From an uncultured Sphingomonadaceae bacterium (GTDB lineage: Bacteria > Pseudomonadota > Alphaproteobacteria > Sphingomonadales > Sphingomonadaceae), in the NCBI GenBank assembly GCA_902806235.1, contig CADCVW010000030.1, positions 21,187 through 85,186 of the forward strand: 64,000 nucleotides of DNA. Direction: 5' to 3'. A program made the position numbers and the translations under genes. Position 1 is the stretch's first letter; each line of letters opens with the position of its first letter. The notes beneath the pieces are model-generated. The model was given only the letters and a program-made list of their open reading frames with translations. It searched no databases and was not told the origin of the DNA. Below, in pieces: positions 55,829-64,000 of the stretch.

Positions 55829-57122
55829 ACGGAACCGCGCGGGCGCCGCGCTGCTCGCCGGGCTCGCGCTGCTGGGCGCCGCGCCTGCCCCCGCGCTGGC
55901 GCAGGCCGCCCTGCGCGCGGCGGCGCAGCGGCAGAACGAGTACCCGCAGCTTCGCGCGCTGGCGCGGAGCTACGTGGGGAGCGGCAAGGTGCCCGGCATC
56001 GTCTTCGCCGTCGGCCGGCGCGGGCAGGCTCCGACCTTCGTCAGCGAGGGCCGGGTGACGCTCGACCGCGGCGCGGCGGCGGCGGGGCCGGACAGCCTAT
56101 GGCGCATCTACTCGATGACCAAGCCGGTGACGGGGATCGCGGCGATGCTGCTGGTGGAGGACGGCAAGCTCCGGCTCGATCAGGACATCGGCGATCTCAT
56201 CCCGGCGTTCCGCGACCCGCGGGTGCTGGTCGATCCGGCCAGGTCGCTCCAGTCGCGGCCGGCGAAGGGTCCGATCACCGTACGGCACCTGCTCACCCAC
56301 ACGAGCGGGCTCGGTTACTCCATCACCACCAAGGGGCCGTTGCTCGCCGAGTACGAGCGGCTGGGGCTGACCCCGTTCCAGGCGGGCGGCGCGGCCGAGC
56401 TGCTGCTGCGCTACCCGCGCGCGCCCTCGCTCCAGGCCTTCGCCGACCGGGCGGGAACCGTGCCGCTCCTGTCCGACCCGGGGACGCGGTGGAGCTATTC
56501 GATGTCGCTCGACGTGCTCGGGCGGGTGATCGAGGTCGCGTCCGGCGTGCCGTTCGATCGCTTCCTGGAGCAGCGGCTGTTCCGGCCGCTCGGCATGACG
56601 AGCACTTATTTCACGGTGCCGCAGGCAGAGCTGGGGCGCTTCGCCACCAACTACGTCCGGGCGGGCAACGGGCTGATCGCCTTGGACGCGGCGCGCTCGT
56701 CCATCTATCGACGCCCGCCCGCCTTTCCTTACGGCGGGGCGGGGCTGGTGAGCAGCGCGCGCGACTACGACCGGTTTCTGGCGATGCTGCACAGTGGCGG
56801 GCGGCTCGATGGGGTGCGGGTGATGAGGCCGGAGACGGTCAGGCTGGCGATGTCGAACCTGCTCTCGGCCGGGGTGCAGGGGCCTCGCGGGGGAAGCTTC
56901 GGCACCGGCGGGTTCGGCGCGGGCGGCATCGTCGCGCTCGCCGACCAGCCGACCGGGCAGGGAGCCGGGAGCTACGGTTGGGGCGGCGCGGCGGGGACGA
57001 TCGCCTGGGTCGATCCGAAGAACGATGCGCGGGTCACCGCCATGATCAACATTTTCCCGCCCGAACTCTACCCGTTGCGCCGCGAGCTGGAAGCCGCGCT
57101 CTACGCCGACCTGAAGCAGTGA
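55821..57122 (+). CDS. Serine hydrolase (class C beta-lactamase fold)
   Basis: LWRIYSMTKPVTGIAAMLL (SxxK), YSMSLDVLGRVIEVASG; TTG start overlapping mutY. Confidence 0.92.
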   Translation: MNKRNRAGAALLAGLALLGAAPAPALAQAALRAAAQRQNEYPQLRALARSYVGSGKVPGIVFAVGRRGQAPTFVSEGRVTLDRGAAAAGPDSLWRIYSMTKPVTGIAAMLLVEDGKLRLDQDIGDLIPAFRDPRVLVDPARSLQSRPAKGPITVRHLLTHTSGLGYSITTKGPLLAEYERLGLTPFQAGGAAELLLRYPRAPSLQAFADRAGTVPLLSDPGTRWSYSMSLDVLGRVIEVASGVPFDRFLEQRLFRPLGMTSTYFTVPQAELGRFATNYVRAGNGLIALDAARSSIYRRPPAFPYGGAGLVSSARDYDRFLAMLHSGGRLDGVRVMRPETVRLAMSNLLSAGVQGPRGGSFGTGGFGAGGIVALADQPTGQGAGSYGWGGAAGTIAWVDPKNDARVTAMINIFPPELYPLRRELEAALYADLKQ

Positions 57123-57982
57123 CAGGGTTCACGGGCGCGACGCTCGACCGGGCGGACAAGATCAGGGGCGACGCGGCGGCCTTCGCGGCGGCGCTGCGGA
57201 GCCCGCGCGCGCGACTGCTCCGGCTCGACGGGCTCGACCCGGCGGTGGGCGCGGACGGGCGGCTCGCCTGGGATAGCATCGCCGAACTGCCGAATGCGGC
57301 GGAGCCGATCCTGCTCGGGCTGGATGGCGAGATTCCGTGCTTCGTCGGGTTCGAGCGGGAGGCCGCGCGGGATGCGCCGGGCGGGCGCGGGCCGTGGCGG
57401 GCGCTGGGGCTGCTCCCGGCGGAGGACGCGGCGCTGTGGGGCGCGGCGCGCAGCCTGCTGCTGTGGCACGCGCGGCACGGTCATTGCGCGAACTGCGGAA
57501 CGGCGACCGTCGTCCATCGCGCAGGCTGGGGGCGGCGCTGCGGCGCGTGCGCGGCCGAGCACTTTCCACGGGTCGATCCAGTGGTAATTATGCTCGCCGA
57601 GCACGGGGGCCGGGTGCTGCTGGGCCGCCAGCCGCGCTTCCCGGCGAGCCGCTACTCGGCGCTCGCCGGCTTCGTCGAGCCGGGCGAGTCGCTGGAGGAG
57701 GCGGTGGCGCGCGAGCTGTGGGAGGAGGCCGGGGTGCGCGCGACCGCCGTGCGCTACGTCGCCAGCCAGCCGTGGCCGTTCCCGTCGCAGCTGATGATCG
57801 CCTGCGTGGCGACGGTCTCTGGGAACGAGATCACGCTGGACCGGGACGAGCTGGAGCACGCGATCTGGTGCTCCGAAGTGGAGGTGCGCGCAGCGCTGGT
57901 GGGGGACGAAGGCGCGCCGTTCCTGCCGCCGCCGCCCTACGCTATCGCGCACACGCTACTGACGCACTGGATCGGCGAGTGA
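57119..57982 (+). CDS. nudC: NAD(+) diphosphatase, Nudix family
   Basis: HCANCGTATVVHRAGWGRRCGAC zinc ribbon; GFVEPGESLEEAVARELWEEAGV Nudix box; SQPWPFPSQLM. Confidence 0.94.
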   Translation: MTGFTGATLDRADKIRGDAAAFAAALRSPRARLLRLDGLDPAVGADGRLAWDSIAELPNAAEPILLGLDGEIPCFVGFEREAARDAPGGRGPWRALGLLPAEDAALWGAARSLLLWHARHGHCANCGTATVVHRAGWGRRCGACAAEHFPRVDPVVIMLAEHGGRVLLGRQPRFPASRYSALAGFVEPGESLEEAVARELWEEAGVRATAVRYVASQPWPFPSQLMIACVATVSGNEITLDRDELEHAIWCSEVEVRAALVGDEGAPFLPPPPYAIAHTLLTHWIGE

Positions 57983-58129
57983 AGCCATTCATCTCGGTTC
58001 AGCGGAAACTACCTGCCCGACGGTAAAGAAGCGGCACGGGGAGCAAGGAACAATCATTCAGCTAATAGGCAAGTATAGTTGGCCCCCTGCGTCCGGACCC
58101 TTAACGTCCGGGGTGCGACGACGCGCTCC

Positions 58130-58171
58130 GCATGGATAAGCCATAGTGTAGCATGGATAAGCCATAGTGTA
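58130..58171. repeat. 21-bp perfect tandem duplication
   Basis: GCATGGATAAGCCATAGTGTA x2 (58130-58150, 58151-58171); each unit holds ATGG-ATAAG-CCAT. Confidence 0.9.
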
Positions 58172-58206
58172 AGAGCGGGCTGATAGGCCGGCCCGCTCCC
58201 CCCGAG

Positions 58207-59106
58207 TCAGTCCACCCCGCGCTTCCGCGCCTGCGCGTAGGTCCCCAGCAACCGCACCCATTTCGCGTGAAAGCGCAGCTCATCGAGCGCGCGGGCGACC
58301 GCCGGTTCGTCCGGCGCGCCTTCGACGTCGGCGAAGAACTCGGTCGCCGCGAAGCTACCGCCGCGCTGGTAGGATTCGAGCTTGGTCATGTTCACGCCGT
58401 TGGTCGCGAACCCGCCCAGCGCCTTGTAGAGCGCGGCCGTGACGTTCGGCACCTCGAACATCAGCGTGGTCATCGCCGGCCCTTCGATCGGCCTATGGTC
58501 CGCCACGCGCGCGAGCACGACGAAGCGCGTGGTATTATGCGCCGCGTCCTCCAGCCCTTCTGCCAGCGTGCGCAGCCCGTAGAGCTCGGCCGCGCCGGGC
58601 GGAGCGATGGCGGCGAGCGCGGGGCTTCCGCGTTCGGCGACCAGCGCCGCCGCGCCCGCCGTGTCGGGATAGTCGACGGGCGCGATGCCGCGCTTCGCCA
58701 GCCAGTGGCGGCACTGGCCGAGCGCCTGGGGGTGGCTCGCCGCTTCCGCCACGTCGGCGAGGTCGCCGACGCCCATGAGGCTGTAGCGGATGGGCAGGAA
58801 CCATTCGCCGGTGATGACGAGCCCGGACTCGGGCAGCAGGAAGTGGATGTCGGCGACGCGGCCGTGAAGCGAGTTCTCCAGCGGGATCAGCGCGCGCGCG
58901 GCGTGACCCAAGCGCACGGCATCGATCGCCTCGGCGAAGGAGAAGCAGGGCAGCGGTAGCCCGTCCCGGAAGGCCTGGCGCGCGGCGATGTGCGAATTGG
59001 CGCCGGGCGCGCCCTGGAAGGATATCGCGCGCGTCGACGCGGCGCGTGCGGCTTCGGTCATCGCCGCCACGAGCGGGCGGGCGGGCGCGGGGTAGCTCAT
59101 CAGCAT
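58207..59106 (-). CDS. pheA: Prephenate dehydratase
   Basis: ISFQGAPGANSHIAARQAF; IPLENSLHGRV; NTTRFVVLAR; ACT LESYQRGGSFAATEFFADVEG. Confidence 0.94.
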   Translation of the reverse strand: MLMSYPAPARPLVAAMTEAARAASTRAISFQGAPGANSHIAARQAFRDGLPLPCFSFAEAIDAVRLGHAARALIPLENSLHGRVADIHFLLPESGLVITGEWFLPIRYSLMGVGDLADVAEAASHPQALGQCRHWLAKRGIAPVDYPDTAGAAALVAERGSPALAAIAPPGAAELYGLRTLAEGLEDAAHNTTRFVVLARVADHRPIEGPAMTTLMFEVPNVTAALYKALGGFATNGVNMTKLESYQRGGSFAATEFFADVEGAPDEPAVARALDELRFHAKWVRLLGTYAQARKRGVD

Positions 59107-59220
59107 GGCCGCGCGGCTATCGGCGGCGCGGCCTCGCGGCAAGGTGCGCGGGTTGCGGGGCGGGAGCCGCGCTTATACATGAGCGCCGAGCGGAAACTTC
59201 TCACGAACAAGAAGGCGGAC

Positions 59221-59934
59221 ATGGACGATCGGACGAACACCATCGCGGGCTGGGTGCTGGCCGCGGCCGGCCTCGCGCTCGGCGCGTCGATCGTCAGCGG
59301 CAACGTGTTCAAGGGCGAGCGCCCGGAGACGATGGGCTACCCGATCGAAGGCGTCGAGCGCGAGGAAGGCGAGGGCGGGGCGGAGCCCGAGCAGCCGATC
59401 GCGAACCTGCTCGCCGCCGCCGCGTCCGACCCGACCAAGGGCGCGCAGGTGTTCAAGAAATGCGCGAGCTGCCATTCGATCGAGCAGGGCGGCGCCAACG
59501 GCATCGGCCCCAACCTGTACGGCACCATGGGCAAGCCGCACGGCCACGTCCCCGGCTTCGCCTATTCGGCTGCGCTGAAGGGCAAGGCCGCGACCTGGGG
59601 CTGGGAGGAGATGAACGCTTGGCTCCTGTCGCCGAAGAAGTACGCCGAAGGCACCAAGATGACCTTCGCCGGGCTGAGCAAGGGCGAGGACCGCGCGGCG
59701 TTGATGCTGTACCTCAACTCCATGTCGCAGAGCCCGCTGCCGCTGCCGGCCGCGACCGGCCCGACTGAAGCCGCGGGCGGGCCCGCGCAGCCGACCAACC
59801 CGGGCGCGGGCAAGGCGGAGAACGAGCCGGTCATCACCGAGGAGCAGGCGAGGCAGCAGCCGCGCGGCAACGTCGGCGGGGAAGGCGCGCCGGAAGCAGC
59901 GGGCGGGTCCGACCAGCAGCGGCCGCGCGACTGA
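59221..59934 (+). CDS. Membrane-anchored class I cytochrome c (c552-like)
   Basis: KKCASCHSIEQGGANGIGPNLYGTMGKPHGHVPGFAYSAALKGK; KMTFAGL Met ligand region. Confidence 0.92.
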   Translation: MDDRTNTIAGWVLAAAGLALGASIVSGNVFKGERPETMGYPIEGVEREEGEGGAEPEQPIANLLAAAASDPTKGAQVFKKCASCHSIEQGGANGIGPNLYGTMGKPHGHVPGFAYSAALKGKAATWGWEEMNAWLLSPKKYAEGTKMTFAGLSKGEDRAALMLYLNSMSQSPLPLPAATGPTEAAGGPAQPTNPGAGKAENEPVITEEQARQQPRGNVGGEGAPEAAGGSDQQRPRD

Positions 59935-59938
59935 CGCG

Positions 59939-60340
59939 GTGGGCGCGTCGAGCCCCGACGCGCTGCTCGCCGAACTGCCGCCCGATCGCGCCGAGCTGCT
60001 CGGCCGCGCCTGCGCGCTGGTGAACCGCCATCTATTGCCCGGTTTCGTCGAGAGGGTGAGCGGTGAGATGATTGCTTGGACCGCGGGCGATGGGCCGGGC
60101 GCTCCGATGTACGCCGCGCTGGCCAGCCAAAAGAACTACGCCGCGCTCTACCTGCAGGGCGTGTATGCCTCGCCGGAGGCGAGCGCGCGGCTGCGCGCGG
60201 CCTATGCGGCGGCAAGCCGGAAGCTCGACATGGGCAAGAGCTGCCTGCGCTTCCGCGCGGCGGACGAGCTGGACGAGGCGGCGCTGGGCGAGGCGCTACG
60301 GGCGTGGACGGCGGAGGGGTTTCGAGCAGCGGTGGGTTAG
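59939..60340 (+). CDS. DUF1801-like hypothetical protein
   Basis: YAALASQKNYAALYLQGVYASPEASARLRAAYAAASRKLDMGKSCLRFRAADELD. Confidence 0.7.
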   Translation: MGASSPDALLAELPPDRAELLGRACALVNRHLLPGFVERVSGEMIAWTAGDGPGAPMYAALASQKNYAALYLQGVYASPEASARLRAAYAAASRKLDMGKSCLRFRAADELDEAALGEALRAWTAEGFRAAVG

Positions 60341-60345
60341 GAATT

Positions 60346-60447
60346 GAGCCCACCCCTTACCGCCCGGAAATCCGGGGAGGGGGACCTATGGTGCGTGAAC
60401 CGCTAGTGGCCCCTCCCAGCTTTTTGGGAGGGGCTAGGGGTGGGCTC
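60346..60447. repeat. 102-bp intergenic element with 12-bp terminal inverted repeats and internal hairpins
   Basis: GAGCCCACCCCT ... AGGGGTGGGCTC; internal CCCCTCCCA...TGGGAGGGG. Confidence 0.75.
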
Positions 60448-60453
60448 TTCCAG

Positions 60454-61320
60454 TTAACAATACCACTCTAGCACGTGCGCCCAGGCTTCCTCCGCGCTCT
60501 CGCAGAAGCGGAACAGCGCCAGGTCGCTCCGGCCGATCACGCCCTCTTCCGCCAGCGCCTCGAAGTTCACCACGCGCTCCCAGAAGGCGCGGCCGAAGAG
60601 CAGGATGGGGAGCGGGGCCATCTTGCCCGTCTGGACGAGGGTGAGAAGCTCGAACATCTCATCGAAGGTGCCGAACCCGCCGGGGAATACCGCGACGGCC
60701 CGCGCGCGCAGCAGGAAGTGTAGCTTGCGCAGCGCGAAATAATGAAAGCGGAAAGAGAGCGAGGGCGTGACGTAAGGGTTGGGCAGCTGCTCGTGGGGGA
60801 GCACGATGTTGAGGCCGATCGACTCCGCCCCCGCATCCGCCGCGCCGCGGTTCGCCGCTTCCATAATCGACGGGCCGCCGCCGGAGCAGACCACGAAGTG
60901 CCGCCGCCCGTCCGGGTCGTGCACCGCGCCGCCGGCGCGCCGCGCGAGCGCGCGGGCGACGTCGTAGTAGTGCGCGTTGGCGACGAGCCGCTCGGCGATG
61001 CGCCGCTCCTCGTCGCTAGCCGCGCGGGCGAGCCGCTCCTGCGCTAACGCGGGCTCGGGGATGCGCGCGGACCCGTAGAAGACGAAAGTGGAGGCGATGC
61101 CCGCTTCGTCGAGCAGCACTTCGGGCTTCATCATCTCCAGCTGGAAGCGGACGGGGCGCAGGTCCTCGCGCAGCAGAAAATCCTGATCCTGGAAAGCAAG
61201 GCGGAACGCGGGGTCCTCCGTCTGCGGCGAGGAGGGCGTGTGGCGCGCCTGCTCGGCTTCCGCGCGCGCGGCGGGGAACATGCGGGACGGCGGCAGGGGT
61301 TCGTTCGAGGACAAGGTCAT
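60454..61320 (-). CDS. LOG family protein (TIGR00730-type)
   Basis: FVFYGSARIPEP; VVCSGGGPSIMEAANRGAADAGAESIGLNI; AVFPGGFGTFDEMFELLTLVQTGK (PGGxGTxxE). Confidence 0.92.
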   Translation of the reverse strand: MTLSSNEPLPPSRMFPAARAEAEQARHTPSSPQTEDPAFRLAFQDQDFLLREDLRPVRFQLEMMKPEVLLDEAGIASTFVFYGSARIPEPALAQERLARAASDEERRIAERLVANAHYYDVARALARRAGGAVHDPDGRRHFVVCSGGGPSIMEAANRGAADAGAESIGLNIVLPHEQLPNPYVTPSLSFRFHYFALRKLHFLLRARAVAVFPGGFGTFDEMFELLTLVQTGKMAPLPILLFGRAFWERVVNFEALAEEGVIGRSDLALFRFCESAEEAWAHVLEWYC

Positions 61321-61380
61321 GGTTCCTAGGCGCGCGGAGCCGCGCGACGACCGCGCGGGCGCAAAGCGGCGGCGATTAAG

Positions 61381-61642
61381 GCCTGTCCTCGACATCGGCA
61401 ATGGCTGGGACGGCGCGGAGAAGCCGCCCGGGTAGAAGCGATGAGCGAACGATGCTCCCGCATCGTGAGCGACGAGCGACGCCGCCGGGCGGCTCCTCCG
61501 CGCCGCCGCTTCGCGTTCGCCCGCAGAAGCCCGGCAGCTTCGTCGCCTGCTTGCGCGTAGCTTCAGCTACGCGGCTGCGCCACGCTCCTAGCTGCCAAGC
61601 TTCTGCGAGTGATCACGGCCGTTGCCGAGATTGAGGACAGGC
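61381..61642. repeat. 262-bp nested inverted-repeat element (closing stem plus two long hairpins)
   Basis: Outer 25-bp imperfect IR 61381-61405/61618-61642; hairpin A 61413-61431/61485-61503 (18/19); hairpin B 61522-61539/61590-61607 (16/18). Confidence 0.85.
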
Positions 61643-61705
61643 TCAAGCGCATCACGCGCGGGGACGCAAGGGGAACAGGGAGGGTCGCGCTTCATTGGGC
61701 GAGGC

Positions 61706-62299
61706 ATGAGCCCAGCCGCCGAGATCGCCAACACCGTCGCCCCCATCGCCACCGCGGTCGCCGCGATGATGACTGCCGCCAACCTGGGGCCGCGCGTCAC
61801 CGGCTGGGGGTTCGTGGTGTTCACCGTCGGCTCCGTTGCCTGGACGGTGCTGGGCTTGGCGACGGGGCAGGGGAGCCTGGTATGGGCCAACGGCTTCCTG
61901 TTTCTCGTCAACCTGGTCGGCATATACCGCTGGCTTGGGCGCGAGGCGAAGCTCGACGACGGGGCGCGCCTCGCGATGGAGCGCAGCGAGCGGTCGGCGG
62001 CGCCGACGCTGTTCTCCTCGTCGATCCTGCAAGGCTGCCCGATCCACGATGCCTCCGGTACCGTGATCGGCCACGCGTCGGGTGCGATGCTCGAGCAGGA
62101 AACTGGCCGCGTCTCCTACCTCCTCGCGCGCGAGGGCGGCGTGGCGGGCGTCGGCGAGAAGCTCCACGCGCTGCCTTGGGACGCGGTGGACGCACGCGAC
62201 GGGGTGCTGCACGCTCGCCTCGACGGGGCGGGGCTGGGCGGCCTGCCGGAGGTCGATCCGGAGCATTGGCCGACGCGAGCGCCGGCTCTGGCGTCCTGA
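61706..62299 (+). CDS. PRC-barrel-like membrane-associated hypothetical protein
   Basis: Two TMs, then DASGTVIGHASGAMLEQETGRVSYLLAREGGVAGVGEKLHALPWDAVDARDG. Confidence 0.65.
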   Translation: MSPAAEIANTVAPIATAVAAMMTAANLGPRVTGWGFVVFTVGSVAWTVLGLATGQGSLVWANGFLFLVNLVGIYRWLGREAKLDDGARLAMERSERSAAPTLFSSSILQGCPIHDASGTVIGHASGAMLEQETGRVSYLLAREGGVAGVGEKLHALPWDAVDARDGVLHARLDGAGLGGLPEVDPEHWPTRAPALAS

Positions 62300-62303
62300 C
62301 GCC

Positions 62304-63362
62304 TTACTGCGTTCGCACTTCCTCGCCGGAGATGGCGTAGGCGTCGTCGAGCCAGGCGACCACTTCGCGCGCTGCCGGATGATCGTGCGCAGACCAGCGC
62401 GCGCGGAGCGCCGCCCGGTCGGCGCGGTCGAGGCCGGAGTCGTGGAGTTGGAGCAGGTCGTGCTCGAGCAGGGCAGCGAGCGCCGGCCCGGCCACCGCCG
62501 CCGCGGCGTGGCGGAAGGCGGCCATGTAGCGGTAGGCGTCGCCCTCCGCGTAAGCAGCGGCCAAGGTCAGCGCGGGGATAAGGCTGAGCCGAGGCTGCAG
62601 CGCGGGGTTGATCGCGTGGGCGGCGACGAGCGGGGCGTTGGCGGCTGGCCGGCCGGTGAAGCCGCGCAGGTGGAGGTGGCGCGACATGCGCGGGCCGTCG
62701 TTGACCGGGTAGTTGTCCCACAGGAACGGGCGCCGGCCGAGCCGCGCGGCGACGTCGCGAAGGTGGCCGGGTGCGATCTCGCGCGAGCAGACCTCTTCGC
62801 CGGTCCAGAAGACCTCCACCGCTGGGTCGAGCAGTTCGCCGAGCCGCTCGAGGTAGCCAGGCGGGCGGGCGCCGAACACGCGGTCGAGCACGCGGTCGTC
62901 GGTGTAGTAGGTGGGGCAGACGACGACGCGCGACGCGGCGCTGCGCCCGCGCGCGAATGCGACGATCTCCGACTGGACGTCGGCGAGGCCGGGCAGGTCG
63001 CCTCGCATGTCATCGAACAGCAACGCGAGGTCATCGATGCCGATCGCGTCGAACTGCGCGAGCTTGTCGGCCAGCGCGTTCCGTGCGCCGGCGTCGAACC
63101 CGGCGTAAGCCTCGTAAGGGCTCAAGCCTACGCCGAAGCGCACGCCGGCCGCGCGGCAGGCGCCGCCGAACGCAGCAAGCGTGGCGGCGTGCTCCGGCGG
63201 CAGCGGCTCGCGCCAGCGGCGGCGGAGAAATGGGTCGGCCTTGGGCGCGTAGAGGAAGAAGCGGTAGTCGCGAGGGGCGAGGAAGCGCATGACGTCCTCG
63301 CGCTCCGCCCAACTCCACGGGCGGCCGTAATAGCCTTCAATGATGCCGAGTTCCGGGATCAT
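62304..63362 (-). CDS. GH84-type beta-N-acetylglucosaminidase / O-GlcNAcase-like glycosidase
   Basis: GIIEGYYGRPWSWAEREDVMRFLAPRDYRFFLYAPKADPFLRRRWREP; LLFDDMRGDLP; WDNYPVNDG. Confidence 0.88.
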   Translation of the reverse strand: MIPELGIIEGYYGRPWSWAEREDVMRFLAPRDYRFFLYAPKADPFLRRRWREPLPPEHAATLAAFGGACRAAGVRFGVGLSPYEAYAGFDAGARNALADKLAQFDAIGIDDLALLFDDMRGDLPGLADVQSEIVAFARGRSAASRVVVCPTYYTDDRVLDRVFGARPPGYLERLGELLDPAVEVFWTGEEVCSREIAPGHLRDVAARLGRRPFLWDNYPVNDGPRMSRHLHLRGFTGRPAANAPLVAAHAINPALQPRLSLIPALTLAAAYAEGDAYRYMAAFRHAAAAVAGPALAALLEHDLLQLHDSGLDRADRAALRARWSAHDHPAAREVVAWLDDAYAISGEEVRTQ

Positions 63363-64000
63363 CGGCTAGCGAGCGCGAGCAGGTCGAAGGGGCGGCCGCG
63401 GCGGCGCAGCTCGACGGTGACGCGCGAGGAGGCGAGGCCGAGCAGCGCGCCGCGGGGCACGGCTTGTCCGCGCGAAATGCGCAAGGCGGCCAGCCCAGTC
63501 ACCGTGCTGGTCCAGCCGCGGCCGTGGTCGACGATCGCGACGCGGCCGAAGCCGCGGAACGGCCCGGCAAAGGCCACGCGGCCCGCGGCGGGGGCGAGCA
63601 CGGGGGCGCCCGGCCGCGCGGCGAAGGTCGGCCCGCGGGCGCGGACGCCGGCGTCGCTCAGCTCGCCAAAACCTCCGACGAGCGGACCGGAAACGGGGAG
63701 GTGATAGGGCGAATGCTCCGCAGAGCGCGGCGCGGGTGGAGCGTCCGGCCGGGGCAGCGGGCCGTCGAGCACGGCGAGCTCGCGCTCGATCCGTTGGCGG
63801 ACGGGCAGTTCGGCAATCAGCGCCTGACGGTCGCGCGCGTCCTCAGCCAGCGCGAGGGCGCGGTCGCCCTCGTCCAGCGCATCGGTCCCCAGCCGCTCGG
63901 CGCGGCGGCGCGCCTCGTCCTCCAAGAGCGCGAGTCGCCGGCGCTCATCGCGCAGGACCTTGCGGGCGCGGGCCACGCCGGCGCTCGCCTCCGACGCTTC
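63359..64000 (-). CDS. M23/EnvC-like murein hydrolase activator, N-terminus beyond window
   Basis: Coiled-coil N-terminal part; PVSGPLVGGFGELSDAG...GAPVLAPAAGRVAFAGPFRGFGRVAIVDHGRGWTSTVTGL. Confidence 0.85.
   Translation of the reverse strand, partial: EASEASAGVARARKVLRDERRRLALLEDEARRRAERLGTDALDEGDRALALAEDARDRQALIAELPVRQRIERELAVLDGPLPRPDAPPAPRSAEHSPYHLPVSGPLVGGFGELSDAGVRARGPTFAARPGAPVLAPAAGRVAFAGPFRGFGRVAIVDHGRGWTSTVTGLAALRISRGQAVPRGALLGLASSRVTVELRRRGRPFDLLALASR

Noticed and set aside
58130-58171. CRISPR array
   Set aside because: Only two abutting 21-bp units without spacers, and no cas genes in the window.
62082-63704. 540-aa plus-strand ORF opposite the GH84 gene
   Set aside because: Antisense artefact.

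Overview
A ~64 kb high-GC chromosomal segment with the gene content, codon usage and intergenic repeats of an alphaproteobacterium, most likely a sphingomonad. No rRNA, CRISPR array, intact prophage or transposase was seen. Most of the window is ordinary housekeeping: hom, glpX, DEAD-box helicase, recJ, tRNA-Glu, glpK/glpD, serA/serC, S41 protease, dsbB, coq7, mutY, nudC, pheA, LOG protein and others. The accessory parts that stand out are: (1) a candidate sulfoquinovose(-glycerol) utilisation locus of the sulfo-SMO type (YeiH exporter, MFS, TonB receptor, Gfo/Idh/MocA protein, AKR, SmoC/SsuD-like LLM monooxygenase, glpK/glpD, FMN reductase); (2) a UdgX (KRRIH motif) plus radical-SAM DNA-repair pair, split by a CHASE2-EAL gene, with a perfect GAAC-N7-GAAC LexA-type box at the radical-SAM start; (3) a 35-aa Trp/Gly-rich peptide gene (MKTVKAAAQATKWDFWNWLFPGGGGGGKSGAPLNG) missed by the ORF track, just downstream of the CHASE2-EAL gene; (4) a type III PKS / methyltransferase / flavoprotein cassette; (5) a translationally coupled glycoconjugate operon (GT4, CgeB-like, NTP-transferase, PIG-L, GT4, MT, CelD-like GNAT); (6) a decaying island at 2.2-5.5 kb where several small genes carry in-frame stops; (7) a 262-bp nested inverted-repeat element at 61.4-61.6 kb; (8) a LOV-domain hybrid histidine kinase, a BrnT/BrnA toxin-antitoxin pair and a GH84-type glycosidase. 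All family calls come from reading the sequence and recalled family features. No database search was run.
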